DNA of 64,000 nucleotides, taken from positions 21,514,001 through 21,578,000 of the forward strand of contig OX579635.1 of the NCBI GenBank assembly GCA_951230915.1, in the 5' to 3' direction. A program made the position numbers and the translations under genes. The notes under the pieces were generated by a model. It was not told the DNA's origin and did not search any database. It saw nothing but the letters and a program-made list of their open reading frames with translations. Positions 21,640-34,067 of this stretch are shown here, in pieces. This DNA comes from Antitrichia curtipendula. Lineage: Eukaryota > Streptophyta > Bryopsida > Hypnales > Leucodontaceae. How positions within the stretch are numbered: the stretch's first letter is position 1; each line of letters starts with the position of its first letter.

Positions 21640-22185
21640 GTGATTTCAATTTTTGGCATGATTTTTTGAATTTTTTTTTGAATATATAGTAAATTAGATT
21701 AGCGTTTGGAAAATATAATTTTTTATTTCAATTGGTGTTTGAGAGCAAAAGTTATGCCATCCTAAGTCCAAAAAGTAGTTCGAGGGGCAGTCCCAAAAAA
21801 TCCCAAAAAATTGAATTTTTTTAATTTTTAATTTTTTTTTATCAAGTATCAAAAAATAATTCTACATTTAAAGCTTTGAATCATTCTATTTGGACTAATG
21901 ATGAAAAAATTATGGACAATCTTGTTTTTTGGGCAATCTAAGCATCTTCTTGAGAAAATTTGTTTTCTTCACTTTAAATGCAAATATCTTGCAATCTACA
22001 TTGTCAAAGAATTTGAAATTTCTTCCATGCATTCTTATACTAGTCTAGTTTAGGATTATATGGTTAGATATGTAAAAAATAAAATAAAACAAAATAATAA
22101 TAAATTTAAAGTTTTTTGCTCTTTGCCAAAGAAATGACAGTTTTGAGTGTTCTTTGATGGAAAAAAGGCCTTGGGACTTTAGGGG
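21640..22185. mobile_element. TTAA-family element, right-hand part
   Basis: The interior and right end match the family (AATGCAAATATCTTGCAATC, GAAATGACAGTTTTGAGTG, GACTTTAGGGG). It is followed by TCAA, a one-base variant of TTAA. The left end is not identified; the CCCCTAAATGAC terminus after TTAA at 20628 may be its remnant, with unrelated sequence between. Confidence 0.5.
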
Positions 22186-22646
22186 TCAATCAACAACTAA
22201 ATAGGGGATGACTTTTATATTTATCCATAGATGAGCATAATTACAGGTTGATTTTCCTAATAAGATCCTCAATTACAAGGCTCATTTTGACCAATGCCCA
22301 TTTTGAAGTCAAGATAAAATCTCTAAATTGCTACAAAACTTTAGAATAGTATTGCTCTTTTTTTAATGTATACAAAAAAGAGCATTACCATTTCAAAATG
22401 AATAAATGAATTTTCATTTACAAATTACTTTTTCATCCATTCTAGTGTCTAGTTGAATAGCTTCATCACTTCTGTAAAGATTAATTTAGGCACTACGCAA
22501 AATAAATGAAATCTAGAAAACATTGCTTAGTTACTTTGGCAAAGTTTTATATATTTGTTTTAAACTGAATCCCAAAAGATCAATTGTTTTGTAATGTGTA
22601 TTTAGTATGATTCTGCTAATGGAAGAATTCAATATTTTATGTATCT

Positions 22647-22989
22647 AAGTGGAAGGGTGGTCTTTGGGCACCAATGAATAATATTACAGCATACTGCCCA
22701 AGGCCCATAGTAATACAAAGCTACTAAGATAATGCCAAACTGGGTCTCAAGCACTAGATGAACAAATGAGTTGTATTTGTGCACGTAACAATGTGCCATA
22801 TAAAGTATAGATAAATAGGAATGGTTTGCACTAGTAGAAGGGTGGTCTTTGGACACCAATGAATAATATTACAACATATTGCCTAAGGCCATAGTGACAC
22901 AAAGCTACTAAGATAATGCCAAAATGGGTCTCAAGCACTATGTACTACCACTATTCATTAGTGCCTAAAGACTGCCCTTTCTACTAGGG
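22647..22989. repeat. CACTA-like MITE with a duplicated left half
   Basis: CACTAGTAGAAGGGTGGTCT at 22829 is mirrored by AGACTGCCCTTTCTACTAGG at 22970-22989, a MITE of about 161 bp with ends like the CACTA MITE at 4836. Its left 110 bp also occur at 22647-22764 in the same orientation (GGAAGGGTGGTCTTTGGGCA). No clean TSD. Confidence 0.6.
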
Positions 22990-23089
22990 ATTTTAATAAG
23001 TATTGTATGTATATAACACTTATTATGAACATGATTAGATTGATAAGAAAAACAAAATGTATTGGTTTCTTCAATGAATGTGTATTCAA

Positions 23090-24814
23090 CCCCTAGAAGT
23101 CCAACCTACTATTTTTAGCAACAAAGCAATTTTGGGTAGGTACTTGTGACTATATATTTGCATATTTTAGGCCCAAATTTTAATAAAAGTTGTATACAAG
23201 GAATATCTTTCATGTGAACAAAATTTTATGGCATTTGGAAATATGAGTCAAAAGTTATGGCCTAATATGTTAATTTTTTCATCAAGCAGGCAGTCCCGGC
23301 AGATTTTTTTAAATCACCTTTTTTTTTTTAAAATTTAAAATTGATTTTTTAGATTTATATGTATGTGGAAATCTTTGAATCATTCCATTTTGATCAATGA
23401 GTCAAAAGTTATGAGGAATTTTAGTTTGCGGACAATTATAGATTCTCTTCTTTAAAATAAACTTTGAAGTCAATTTATTGCATTCAATTTTCAATATTTT
23501 TGGAAAAAAATAAAATTGTAGGATGCAGATTGTTTATTACAACATTATGACCAATGGGATTGGCATTTTTTAATTCCATAATTAACTTCTTAACAATTTA
23601 GTGTTTTGAGTCATTCTCTACTTCTTTCTGTTTACTATTTTTTTTCTTATATGTTGTACAATTCCAAATTATCTAAATTTTTTCAAGCATGTAGACAACT
23701 TGCCCTGAAGAATGAATCCAAAGAGTAACCACCATTTGGAATATTTTTTCATACAAATGTGACCTTGTGAAGTGCAGCTATTTGTTTTTTCATAGGGACC
23801 AAAAAAGGATTTTTATTAATTCAACTGCTAATATCTTGCAATCCACATGGTGAAAAATTCTGAAAATTTTTCCACATCTTTTCAAATCAACGTACTACAA
23901 GGTCCTACGGTTACATGTGTCCAAAAATGGTTTCTTTACAAAATTTTGTACTTGTGCTCAAAATGGCAGTTTTCAAGCGTTTTGGAGGAAAACATAGTCA
24001 AGATATTTAAGGGGTTAATAATTTTGTAAATGAGAAATAAATGATTCTAAGTTAGAAAAACTTGAGTCACACTAAGTATGAATAAGTCTATTCTCAACAA
24101 TAACACATTCTATATTTAAAGCTTGTAATTATTTCCATCTTCCCGTGAGTAAGATGACCATTGTGGATACATTTTTTGTTGGTTTGGGGGTAGTCGAGGG
24201 ACTTTTTTGGCCAATTGGGTAGCACACTCAAAAATTCATAACAAATTCATACTTTGTCAAAAAAATTATTTATTTATTTATTTATTATATATATATATTT
24301 CAGAAAAAAATTGTTAGACAAGGTTGAATTTGCTTGCCAGAACAATCTCACCGTTGGGATTATGGTATTTCAATTTTGTCTTAGAGCTATTAACAATTTA
24401 GTTATTCCTTCAATCTTGAATCTACTTCTATTTAACAATTTTTTAATGAGTAAAAATTTAGTATTTTTTTCTTGAATTTTTTTTCCTAGATTCTCGACTG
24501 AAGTATTCAACATAAAAACTTAGAAAATCAAAATCAACAATACAAAAAATTTAAGTTAAATAGGTTCAAAGCCCAAAAATCTAGTCAAGCAGGGTGCAAA
24601 AAAACTTGTTTTCTTCACTTTGAATGCAAATATCTTGCAATCTATTTGGTCAAAGATTCTAAAATTTCTTGCACACATTCTCACACTAGTCTAGTATAAG
24701 ATCCTACGGTTAGATATGCAAAACCCCCCAATTTTTATAGTTTTTTGCTCTTTGCAATAGAAGTGGCAGTTTTGAGTGTGTTTTGATGGAGAAAAGGCCT
24801 CGGGGCTTTAGGGG
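23090..24814. mobile_element. TTAA-family element, long form
   Basis: Left terminus CCCCTAGAAGTCCAACC after TCAA; right terminus CCTCGGGGCTTTAGGGG before TTAA (24815-24818). The right-hand module has AATGCAAATATCTTGCAATC and GTGGCAGTTTTGAGTGTG, as in other copies. Length is 1,725 bp with no long open frame, so it is non-autonomous. Confidence 0.7.
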
Positions 24815-24818
24815 TTAA

Positions 24819-25217
24819 GAGCAGAGGGTAACGCTTGGGAACACATTGAAAATGACGGAATCTACTACCCTTGCCGATTCAGTTGCAGAATCGGCCATCT
24901 TCCTTGTACAGCGCATTCGGCTTCCAAACCGTGCATTCAAACGTGCCGAATCAGCTACCGAGGCTCTTAACGGCTACAACAGGGCAAACCAGTCATCTGC
25001 CTGTCGGAGCCTGCTTTACCTTATCAAGTTGGACCCAATTGACTCCCAAAGTCGTTCCTGCAGTTCGTAAACTTCCAAGGCCAACTCTGCAAGCCGGCAT
25101 CTTTTTGGACGAAAAGTTGGAACTGACGGAGACCTGCAGTCCTTTCCAGTGCACAGTCCTTATACAGCTTGAAGTCCAACTAAGTTAACCCGGCCGGTTC
25201 CAGTCCAACAAGTTAAC
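24819..25217. other. GC-richer island split by a TTAA-family insertion
   Basis: This stretch and 26162-26740 are much richer in G+C than their surroundings and lie on either side of the element at 25222-26157. They look like one formerly continuous low-copy segment. Two overlapping plus-strand frames (74 and 105 codons) have no family motif. It could be a decayed gene or regulatory DNA. Confidence 0.35.
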
Positions 25218-25221
25218 TTAA

Positions 25222-26157
25222 CCCCTAAAGGTTTTTGACTATGTTTTCACCAAAACCGCTCCAGAACTGCCATTTCTAATACTAGTGCCAAATTTTAGAC
25301 AAAAAACATTTTTGGACACTTATAGCCGTAGGATCTTGTATTAAACTTGTTTAAGAAGATGTGGAAAAAATTTCAGAATTTTCCACCAAGTGGATTGCAA
25401 GATAGGAGCGTTTGAATTGACAAAAATCCTTTTTTTGTCCCTGCGAAAAAACGGGCAGCTGCCCTCCACAAGGTCACATTTGTATGAAAAAATGTCCAAA
25501 ATGATGGTTACTCTTTGGGTTTATTCTTCAAGGCAAGTTGGCTACATGCTTGAAAAATTTCAGATCATTTGGAATTGTACAACATATAGGAAAAAAATAG
25601 CAAGTAGGAAAAGGTAGAGAATGATTCAAAGCACTAAATTGTCAAGAATTTATTTATGAAATTGAAAAATGCCAATCCCAACGATTGTAATGTTGTAATA
25701 AACAATCTACACCCAATGTTTTTATTTATTTTCAAAAATATTGAAAATCGAGTTAAATAAAGGACTTCAAAGTTTATTTTAGAGTAGAGATTCCATAACT
25801 ACCCTCAAACTAAGAATCCTCATAACTTTTGACTCATTGATCGGAATGGAATGATTCAAAGCCTCCCACGTACATATAAATCTAAAGAACCAATTTCAAA
25901 TTTTAGTTTTTTCTTAAAAGTGATTTTTAAAGATGTTTTTTTTGCTGCCCCGGCTGCCCGCCGAACAATGAAAATGACATATCATGCAATAACTTTTTAA
26001 CTATGTAGTCAAAAGTTACGAAAATTGTTGGACCTTAAAGCTACTCCTCGGGCACATCTTATGTGAAAATTTCAAAGAAAAAAAAGAAAAATTCCGGTCA
26101 TAGTGAGCTGCCCAAAATCGCTATGTTGTCAAAAAACGGTGTTTGGTCCTTTAGGGG
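25222..26157 (-). mobile_element. TTAA-family element, inverted, TTAA on both sides
   Basis: TTAA at 25218-25221, then CCCCTAAAGG; right end TTGGTCCTTTAGGGG, then TTAA at 26158-26161. The interior is the reverse complement of the right-hand module of the copies at 12576 and 23090 (AACTGCCATTTCTAATACTA, GGATTGCAAGATA). It is 936 bp and non-coding. Confidence 0.85.
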
Positions 26158-26161
26158 TTAA

Positions 26162-27681
26162 TCCGGCCGGGAGTAGAGTATAACATTTAATACCAAAGGC
26201 AGTTTCCAAACTTCAACACACCAGGAAAAAAACGTGTGGAAATATGCCCCTCCTAACATACTCACATGCCGTTACAGTAGTGGCAAAGTGAAGTGAAAGT
26301 CTCTCTTGGCAACAAGGATTCCGAGCATGACTCAGCTGCAGCTTCGTCGGAAACCTCTTCATCTAGACACGACAAGTGTGACTCCAAAAATACCGACACT
26401 GTGAACTTCGGCAAGATCGTGCATCGGATGTAAAAAGTTTTATCCCCTGTTGCGGCGCTGCATTTTGATGTTTGAATGGACATGGACATCAACTATCGTG
26501 GCACGAGATTCTTATTATTTTAATATTGTTTTGGCTGAGACAGATTGCAAAAGGAACTGGATGGAGCTTGGTGCGAGCTTTGAACAGTTCTTGGACGGTC
26601 CACGAGATTAGAGTCGGTATCTTGAAAAAGCTTGCTGAAGGTGCTAGGGTGTTCATCACGACTTCGTGAGTTGGAAGGTTCCATGGACGTTGACACCCTG
26701 ATCAGTGAACCGGGAGTTTATCGGGTGACTCAGCTTTCGGCTCTTCTTTTCACATGTCAATCCATGCTTTTCCCTACCAGTTTTTGTTTTTTTAATTTTG
26801 AGAAATGATGAAGTGGCAGCGTACGAGAAAATGATGTAGACAAAATAGCAATTTCATTTGAATTATTTAAAAAAATTAGAACAACTTGGCATCATAATCC
26901 AATTTTTCTTCAAATTTTTCCTTAAGGCTTGGTGTTCCTGAATGATTTTTGGTGCTTTTAGGCATTTAAATGCCAAAAGAAAACATTCTCCCCAGTCATT
27001 TGGTTGTTGCCTAAGCTTATTAGTTTAATTTGGTAAAAATTTGATTTTCTTTTTTTGCATTCCAATCAATTTCTTTGGGTTTGCAAAAGCAATTGGTTTT
27101 AAAAAGCGACAAATAAAATTACAACTTGGTTCAAATACTAAATTGAAGGCACATTCACCAATTCAAGGCACTTTACACATTATCATATTTAAATAACGGG
27201 TTTGGCTGTATTTATTTTTAAAGAGCCAAATTTTTCTGCTAATTCTTGGACTAAACAACAAACTGCAAATAATATAAAGATGGTTTGTTGAAAATCCAAA
27301 GAATTCAAAAACAATCCACTCAATCAAATAACAATCTATCATTTGATCATCTGCCATCAAGTGATTTTTTGATGGCAAAATGAAGGAATTACTTCATTCA
27401 CATTTTTTTTAGGAAAAGAATAATTTTTTAAATAATTTTTTTCTCCTACCTTGTTGTTTCACAAAATTCTAAAAGACATCTAATATTTAAGACCCTTCAC
27501 ATAGTTCTAATTTGCATACAAGTTTTTATTTGGTAGGATATGTTACTTATAAAATTTGGCCTGCAATACCTCTACACTAGAATTATAGATAACATTTAAT
27601 GCATAGGAATGATGCTTTGATGACATAACCAAACTCTAATAAACCCTTACAAACAAAATTCTACGTATTTCACTTAGTGCC
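26162..27681. other. Intergenic, no gene identified
   Basis: The first 580 bp continue the GC-richer island. A 76-codon minus frame (26262-26492) and a 65-codon plus frame (26472-26669) lie there without recognisable domains. The remainder is AT-rich. Confidence 0.35.
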
Positions 27682-28587
27682 TTAAGATCTTTGACTATAT
27701 TTTCGCCAAAAATGCTCCAAAACTGTCATTTCTAGTACAAGTACCAAATTTATTTCTTAAAACTTTTTTTGACATATGTAACCATTGGATCTTGTAGTAT
27801 ACTGTTTTGAGAAGATGTGGAAAAAATTTCAGAAATTTCCACCTTGTGGATTGCAAGATATTAGCGTTTGAATTGGCAAAAATCCTTTTTTTGTCCCTGC
27901 AAAAAAACAGGCAGCTTCACTTTTCTATGAAAAATGTCCCAAATGGTGGTGCTTCTTCGGTTTCTTTTTTCTAAATAAGTTGGCTACGTGTTTAAAAAAT
28001 TTCATGTCATTTGGAATTGCACAATATATAGGAAAAAAATAGTAAGTAGAAAGAAGTAGAGAATGATTCAAAATACTAAATTGGTAAGAATTTATTTATA
28101 GAATTGGAAAATGCTAATCCTAATGGTCTAAATGTTTTAATAATCAATCTCCATCCTATGATTTTATTTTTTTCAAAAAATATTGAAAGTTGAGTAAGAT
28201 AAAGGACTTCAAAGTTTATTTTAGAGTAGAAAATCCATAACTACCCACAAACAAAAACTCCTCATAACTTTTGACTCATTGATCAAAATGGAATGATTCA
28301 AAGCTTCTTACAAATATATAACTCTAGAAATCAATTTCAAATATTTGTTTTTGAAAAAAAGTGATTTTTTCTAATTTGCCTGGATTGCCCATCTAGGGAA
28401 AAAAGTAACATATTAGGCCATAACTTTTGACTTGTATTTCCAAATGTTGTGAAATTTAGTGCATATGAAAGATATTCTTTGTGCCCACCTTCTATTAAAA
28501 TTTCAGCCTAAAGTATGCAAATCTCTAGTCACAAGAACCTGCACAATTTTTTTTGTTGCCAAAAAATGCATATTGGTCCTTTAGAGG
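27682..28587 (-). mobile_element. TTAA-family element, inverted
   Basis: Nearly collinear with the element at 25222-26157 (TTTGACTATATTTTCGCC, ATTGCAAGATATTAGCGTTT, TATTGGTCCTTTAGAGG). TTAA follows at 28588-28591. On the left, CTTAAG marks the site but the first few terminal bases are lost. About 905 bp, non-coding. Confidence 0.75.
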
Positions 28588-28591
28588 TTAA

Positions 28592-29502
28592 GGGGGTTAA
28601 AAAAATTTACAATTTCCCCAAGAGGAAGAAGAATTCGCCATCTCACACATATAAGGCCTTAAATGATATAAGGACAAGGAAAAAATACATAGTAGTTTAG
28701 GGTTTACCAAACTTTGTCACAATCTTTCATACAACCTACTGTCTATAGTGCGTCATGTGTCAAAAATGGGGACACTAAGGATGCAAAAGGTACCATCCAC
28801 TTGCATGACCTCTAGATAAATTAGCAAATGTCTCAATAATTGAATAAAAGGGTTCCTAAGTTACTTCTAACATTTTTTATCTTAAAGCATATCTTGTTCT
28901 AGTTTCAATACTTATCTTCTCGATCATACTACACCATCTATATTATTTCTAATGATTTTTAAATTTTTACTTTCAAACAACAAAATGCACCCTATGTTAT
29001 AATCCATGCTACTTTCAAAAGCAGTGCACAATGTACCATGAGATAGTGATCCATATTTTGGAAATCAACATTTCTCTAAGAATATCGTTGTCATCATTCA
29101 TTGAGTTATTTGGTGTCTAAAATACACATGCATATTACTCCTTCCAAAGTTTTTTTTGAAACTTGAGAAGTGAAACAAACATATTGCTAAAGGAAAGAAT
29201 ATCTTGATAAATACAAAAGTAATAGGCCATTAGAACAAGGTGTGCACAAGACAAAGACAACATATTTAGGCATAAGATTATCCTTGAAGATTTTAAAAAC
29301 TATAGATTTGTAAACATTAGTAAGGTTGGTTGGGATGTTAATCTTGGTAGGAAATTTTTTGTTAAGTATTCATGAAAAAAATTGTCATGTAGTGGGATAT
29401 TGAATGTGAGCTAAAAATAAATTGGTCCTAAATTTGATCCAACCACTTCTACTCACAAGATTTATAAATATGGTTTGAACTCTCATTTAAATATTGAGGC
29501 CT
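28592..29502. other. Intergenic, no gene seen
   Basis: AT-rich, with no coding frame above chance. Confidence 0.4.
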
Positions 29503-29506
29503 TTAA

Positions 29507-31272
29507 TCCCTAAAGGACCAAAGGTTCAAATTTTGAACAACAAACAAATACATACACGTCCCAAGCAAGCAATCACATAAAGCTTTAGTTTTTTTTATCC
29601 ATCTAAATGTTTTTAGATTCTTGTATTAATTTTTTAACATTTGAATAATATAGATTTTAAGAACTAGACTTTGTAAATTTTCTATATTTAAAGGGCTCAA
29701 GTCTGTTAAGCCTTGAAATCTAATTTCTTTAGTTCAAAAAATGGTTGTTAAAAAACAATTTGAATAATTTAGTAAAATAAAAACTTAAAAACATCATTGT
29801 AATTAGAATTTAACAATTAGAACTTAATAGAATATATATTTTTTGAATATTACAAGTATCCAGTTTAAATCAATTTTAGAAATTTTCAAATTTTGGTTTT
29901 TAAATTTTATTGAAAATATTGGTTAATGTAGAAATTGATTTAACTATATGGATATGATCTATATATTATATTTTACAACTATTTTTTGAAAGTCATCATT
30001 AAATTATTATTCAAAGTTGCAAATTATTAATACATCTTACAATTTTGAAAATTTATCACCTAGCCCTAGACTTTAACCCCACAAGACCCAAAATTTGTTT
30101 GACAACATTTGAAGGTTTTCAATGAATTGTCCCACTTTAATATTTTTTTGCACATAGATGTGCTTGAAAATTTTAATTTTAACCATACAAAAGTAAAGAT
30201 TATTTTATCTAGTATGCATGGAATCAATTGTAAAAAATATTGACCATTTGATTTTTAGATTATAAAATTTTGGGATGATCAATTTTACAACGGTGCCAGT
30301 ATGTAAGACTAAGAATGTGAGCTTGTGAGCATTGAGCCTACAATATAGCCATTTAGGTACCTATAATATAGATACTAGACAATATAGAAGGTGTATGTAT
30401 CATAAACACTTATACTATGGGTATTTTTAACATATATATCCTATAATCATAGATTGTTTTTATAATATATATATCCCTATAACATAGGTGTATGGTATTC
30501 TAGGCTTATGGGCTCACACTCCTATGCTCACATAGTAGCAATCCTCATCAACTTTATAGGCAAAAAATGCAGCTTTTGAAGAAGAAAAATTATAAGAAGA
30601 TGAATAATGTTTTTTTACACCCCCCAAAAAATTCTATTTCAATTTTAAGCAAATATGATATTTAATAATTTAAAATTTAAAAATTTAAAACTCTCTTTAA
30701 TTTGTGTATATTTTCAAACAAAATGAATAGAATTGAAGAAAGTCAAAACTAACCAAATTGGATCCTACAAAATTAAAAAAAATTAATATATGCATTGACT
30801 TCTGAAATATAATAAGTGATATTATTAGCATATTTTTTGGAATATCTTCAAAAAAATTGGAATCATTCTAATTATTTTGTACTCTTAATAACACCAAATT
30901 GAACTTTGTATTTTTAAAATTGCTAAAAATAAAAGTTTTAAAAAAATCTCCAAAAACAATTTGTTTGTGCAAAGTTAAGCTAGAAAATTTGTGCAAAGTT
31001 AAAATGTCTAAGATTTTTATTTCATCCCTAGTATTCCTTTCACTAAAAAAACATTATGTTTTCCAATTTTTTCTATTAGACTAGATTTCCTAAATAAAAT
31101 TTTAAATACTTTTCATATTAAATTTTTGAATATCAAAAAATGCAACAAGTTTTTCAACTTATTACTTTATAAGGTTCTAGTTATAAAATGTTGAGATTTG
31201 TTTCACCCTACAAAAAATTTGCCATTGAAAATTTGAGGACATATTGTATCCTCTACCTTGGTCTTTGAGGGA
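29507..31272. mobile_element. TTAA-family element, long form, TTAA on both sides
   Basis: TTAA at 29503-29506, left end TCCCTAAAGGACCAAAGG; right end CCTTGGTCTTTGAGGGA, TTAA at 31273-31276. The terminal repeats match over about 16 bp with two differences. Length is 1,766 bp, extremely AT-rich and without a transposase frame. A second family-like terminus (TTTAACCCCACAAGACCC) near 30072 suggests nesting. Confidence 0.75.
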
Positions 31273-31499
31273 TTAAGGGACTAAACTCTAGTATACGAAC
31301 TTTGTTAGCACTAAGTGTAAATATCCTTTTAAGGTAAATATATCCCAAATAAATAGAATTAGAAAATCAATAATAGAATTTATCCTAATGTCATCCATTT
31401 GGATTTTTTGTTGATTTCTTATTTTAAATTGCACTTGAATTCTTTTCAAATTATATTTTTTTGTAAAAGATAAGAAGGTACAATTGCATACAATCTAAT

Positions 31500-33470
31500 T
31501 ATTAAACCTCTAAATGCCCAAGGACTTTTTGAATTTTGAGCTTCTCCAAATTCACGCAAAACTAAATGAAAATCCCAAGTTTTTATAAGTTTTATAAATT
31601 ATTTTAGAATTGCAATTGTATGAATTCAAACTAGGTGTCTTATAAATCATTGATAGGAAAAGAAAATACAACAATATCACTTATGAATTGAAAGAGTGTA
31701 ATGTTTGATCAAGAGAGTGTTAATCTTTAAAGTCCCATTGTTTCTATGAGGGACAAATGGATTTTAGGCAAACTCGTATAATCCCAATATTTGTTGTAAG
31801 TTTATGAAATCTTTGTAAATATAGAGAAATACATTAGCTTTCTAGAAATATAGTTTTTATTTCAATCAGTGCCTAGGAGCAAAAGTTATGATACAAAAAG
31901 CTCAATTTTAATTTAGCGGGCATAACCATCCCCTTCAAAAACTTATAATTATATTTTTAATTTTTTTTCTCATAGGCTGTATTTTCATCTATATGGAAAG
32001 ATTTAGTTCATTCCATCTAGATTTATTATGTGAACATTGTGGACAATTTGTTTTTTGAGCAATTAGAGTATCTTCTTGAAAAAAAATAACTCGTAGGATA
32101 CATTTCTGAACTCAATTTTCACAAGGTTAATCTCTAAATGCCCAAGGCCTTTTTAAGAGCTTCTAGGAAATTGCTCTAAGTTGAACAAAAAGCCAAAATT
32201 TTGATAAATTGTATCAATTTTTTTTTGGAATTCTAAATTTGTAATTGTACTAATTCAAACTATATATGTTAGAGATTTATAGAAAAAGAAAATACAACAA
32301 TATCACTTATGGATTGAAAGATTTTAATGTTTGATCATGAGGGTGTCAAAACTGGAATAGTGATTTGAAGTTTTTCAATCCTCTTTTAACATGTCAAGTC
32401 TAAAAATTTGGTCAAAAAAATATGAGGATAAAGGGCCTAACATGTCAAAACTAGCACCCTAATGTTATGTTTGATGTCCAAAAAATTTGACGTCCAGTTT
32501 TTGGACGTCAAAAAAAACACAGGTTTCTTCTAGTGTCTACTTGAAATGTGTTTGTCCACCATTTCGCCCAAAATTTGTGTGGGGTTGCCACCCTAAAACT
32601 ATTAGTACTATGTCTATAAGTTAACAATTCACCAATCCCCACTAATATAATATTCTTTTTCATTCCTTTACAAAAATTAAATTAAAACAAAATACCCCTA
32701 ATTCATTATCTAGGTACCTTAGAGAAGCTATTTGTCTATTACCAAGCAAATTCATTGTCTAGGTACCTTAAAGAAGCTATTTATCAAATCATGTATTTTT
32801 TAGAGAATGAAAATTTTGAGAGAAGCCATTAGCAAGTAGAATCACGACGTTCTAAAAATAAATAAAAATTCTTTTGTGATTTTTCAAAGTTTGTTGGATC
32901 TAAATTGATAAAGCATAGGTAGATCCATGCTAAAACACGCTAATATATTCTTCTCCAAGTACATTGTCATGATGCTAAAGGGTTGCTAAGATTGTGGTAA
33001 TAGGTGGATGATTGATGCAAATGGAATTTCAAAATTGGGTGACTCACATCATTAGGTTATTCTACCACATATGGATTTTCAATCAACCCCAATCCTTGAA
33101 TTAGCTGAGAAGTCCCTCCTTAGTATCTAATAAAATATAATATCTTCCCAACATAGGGAGGACCGTTACTTAGTTGTACAATATTATATCCCAACTTGAG
33201 GTTTAGATTTCACCCCTACCCAATCTACAAAGATTGAGTCAAACAAATTTAACCCCATAAACAACATTGCACTTGTTTTTTGACCAATGATTAACAAAAA
33301 AATATTTTTGTGTGGGACAAAAGTGCAACTATTCATCTTCCAAATTTTGTGTGAAAAGGGGAGGTCTTCAACAATTGTTTGACTTCTAATGAGTACTTTT
33401 GGATTTTTTTAAACTAATGATTCACAACTATACCGAAATGGATGATTTCCACGGTCACTGGTCCATCCTT
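31500..33470. repeat. Nested fragments of TTAA-family elements
   Basis: Left termini occur at about 31505 (CCTCTAAATGCCCAAGG), 31725 (TTAATCTTTAAAGTCCC) and 32130 (TTAATCTCTAAATGCCC). A right terminus, ATCCTTTAAGGGTTAA, lies near 33463. At 32491-32514 there is a 10-bp-arm hairpin (TTGACGTCCA and its complement), perhaps part of a small MITE ending near 32541. No gene is seen up to the SFR2 3' end. Confidence 0.5.
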
Positions 33471-34067
33471 TAAGGGTTAATTACCAAGCTATGGATTGAG
33501 CTTGAGAGGCACTTTGTATACACGTGTAATATATTTTGACGCGATGAAATTAGTCACAACCACGTGAACTGCAGAGTGATCTCACAATATCCAGTGCACA
33601 TGTAAACCTCCAAACTCCAATGCATGCTCCGCATCATCGCTGCTTCTAGAAGGAACTTTTCCCAGTGAGACCGAAGTCTGAAACTGATAAGAGAAAAATA
33701 AGCTGGGACATAAACTCCAATCAACTCTACAAGCTCTCAGAAATGAGAAAAAACAAAAGCCTTTTCAACTGACTGTACATTTTTCAAAACCTAGTTATGG
33801 CTGGGTCTGTGCCTTGAAAACTCAGAAATTAACTGAAAATCTGCTGAAAGGCAATGCCAAAAGAGAGACGAGTTCTCCCTAAATCTCCGCAACCAGTACA
33901 CTCGGACCTCCTCTTTATACGACCTCTAATACGACATTCGGTTCTGCAATATCCTGCACTCTTTCACACTATCATTGACTGTAGCAAACTTGCCACACAT
34001 TCAAACAAAATCATTTTCTTGGGACCCCAGGCAACCAGATTACAGAGATCAGGGTGTACCAAGGAAA

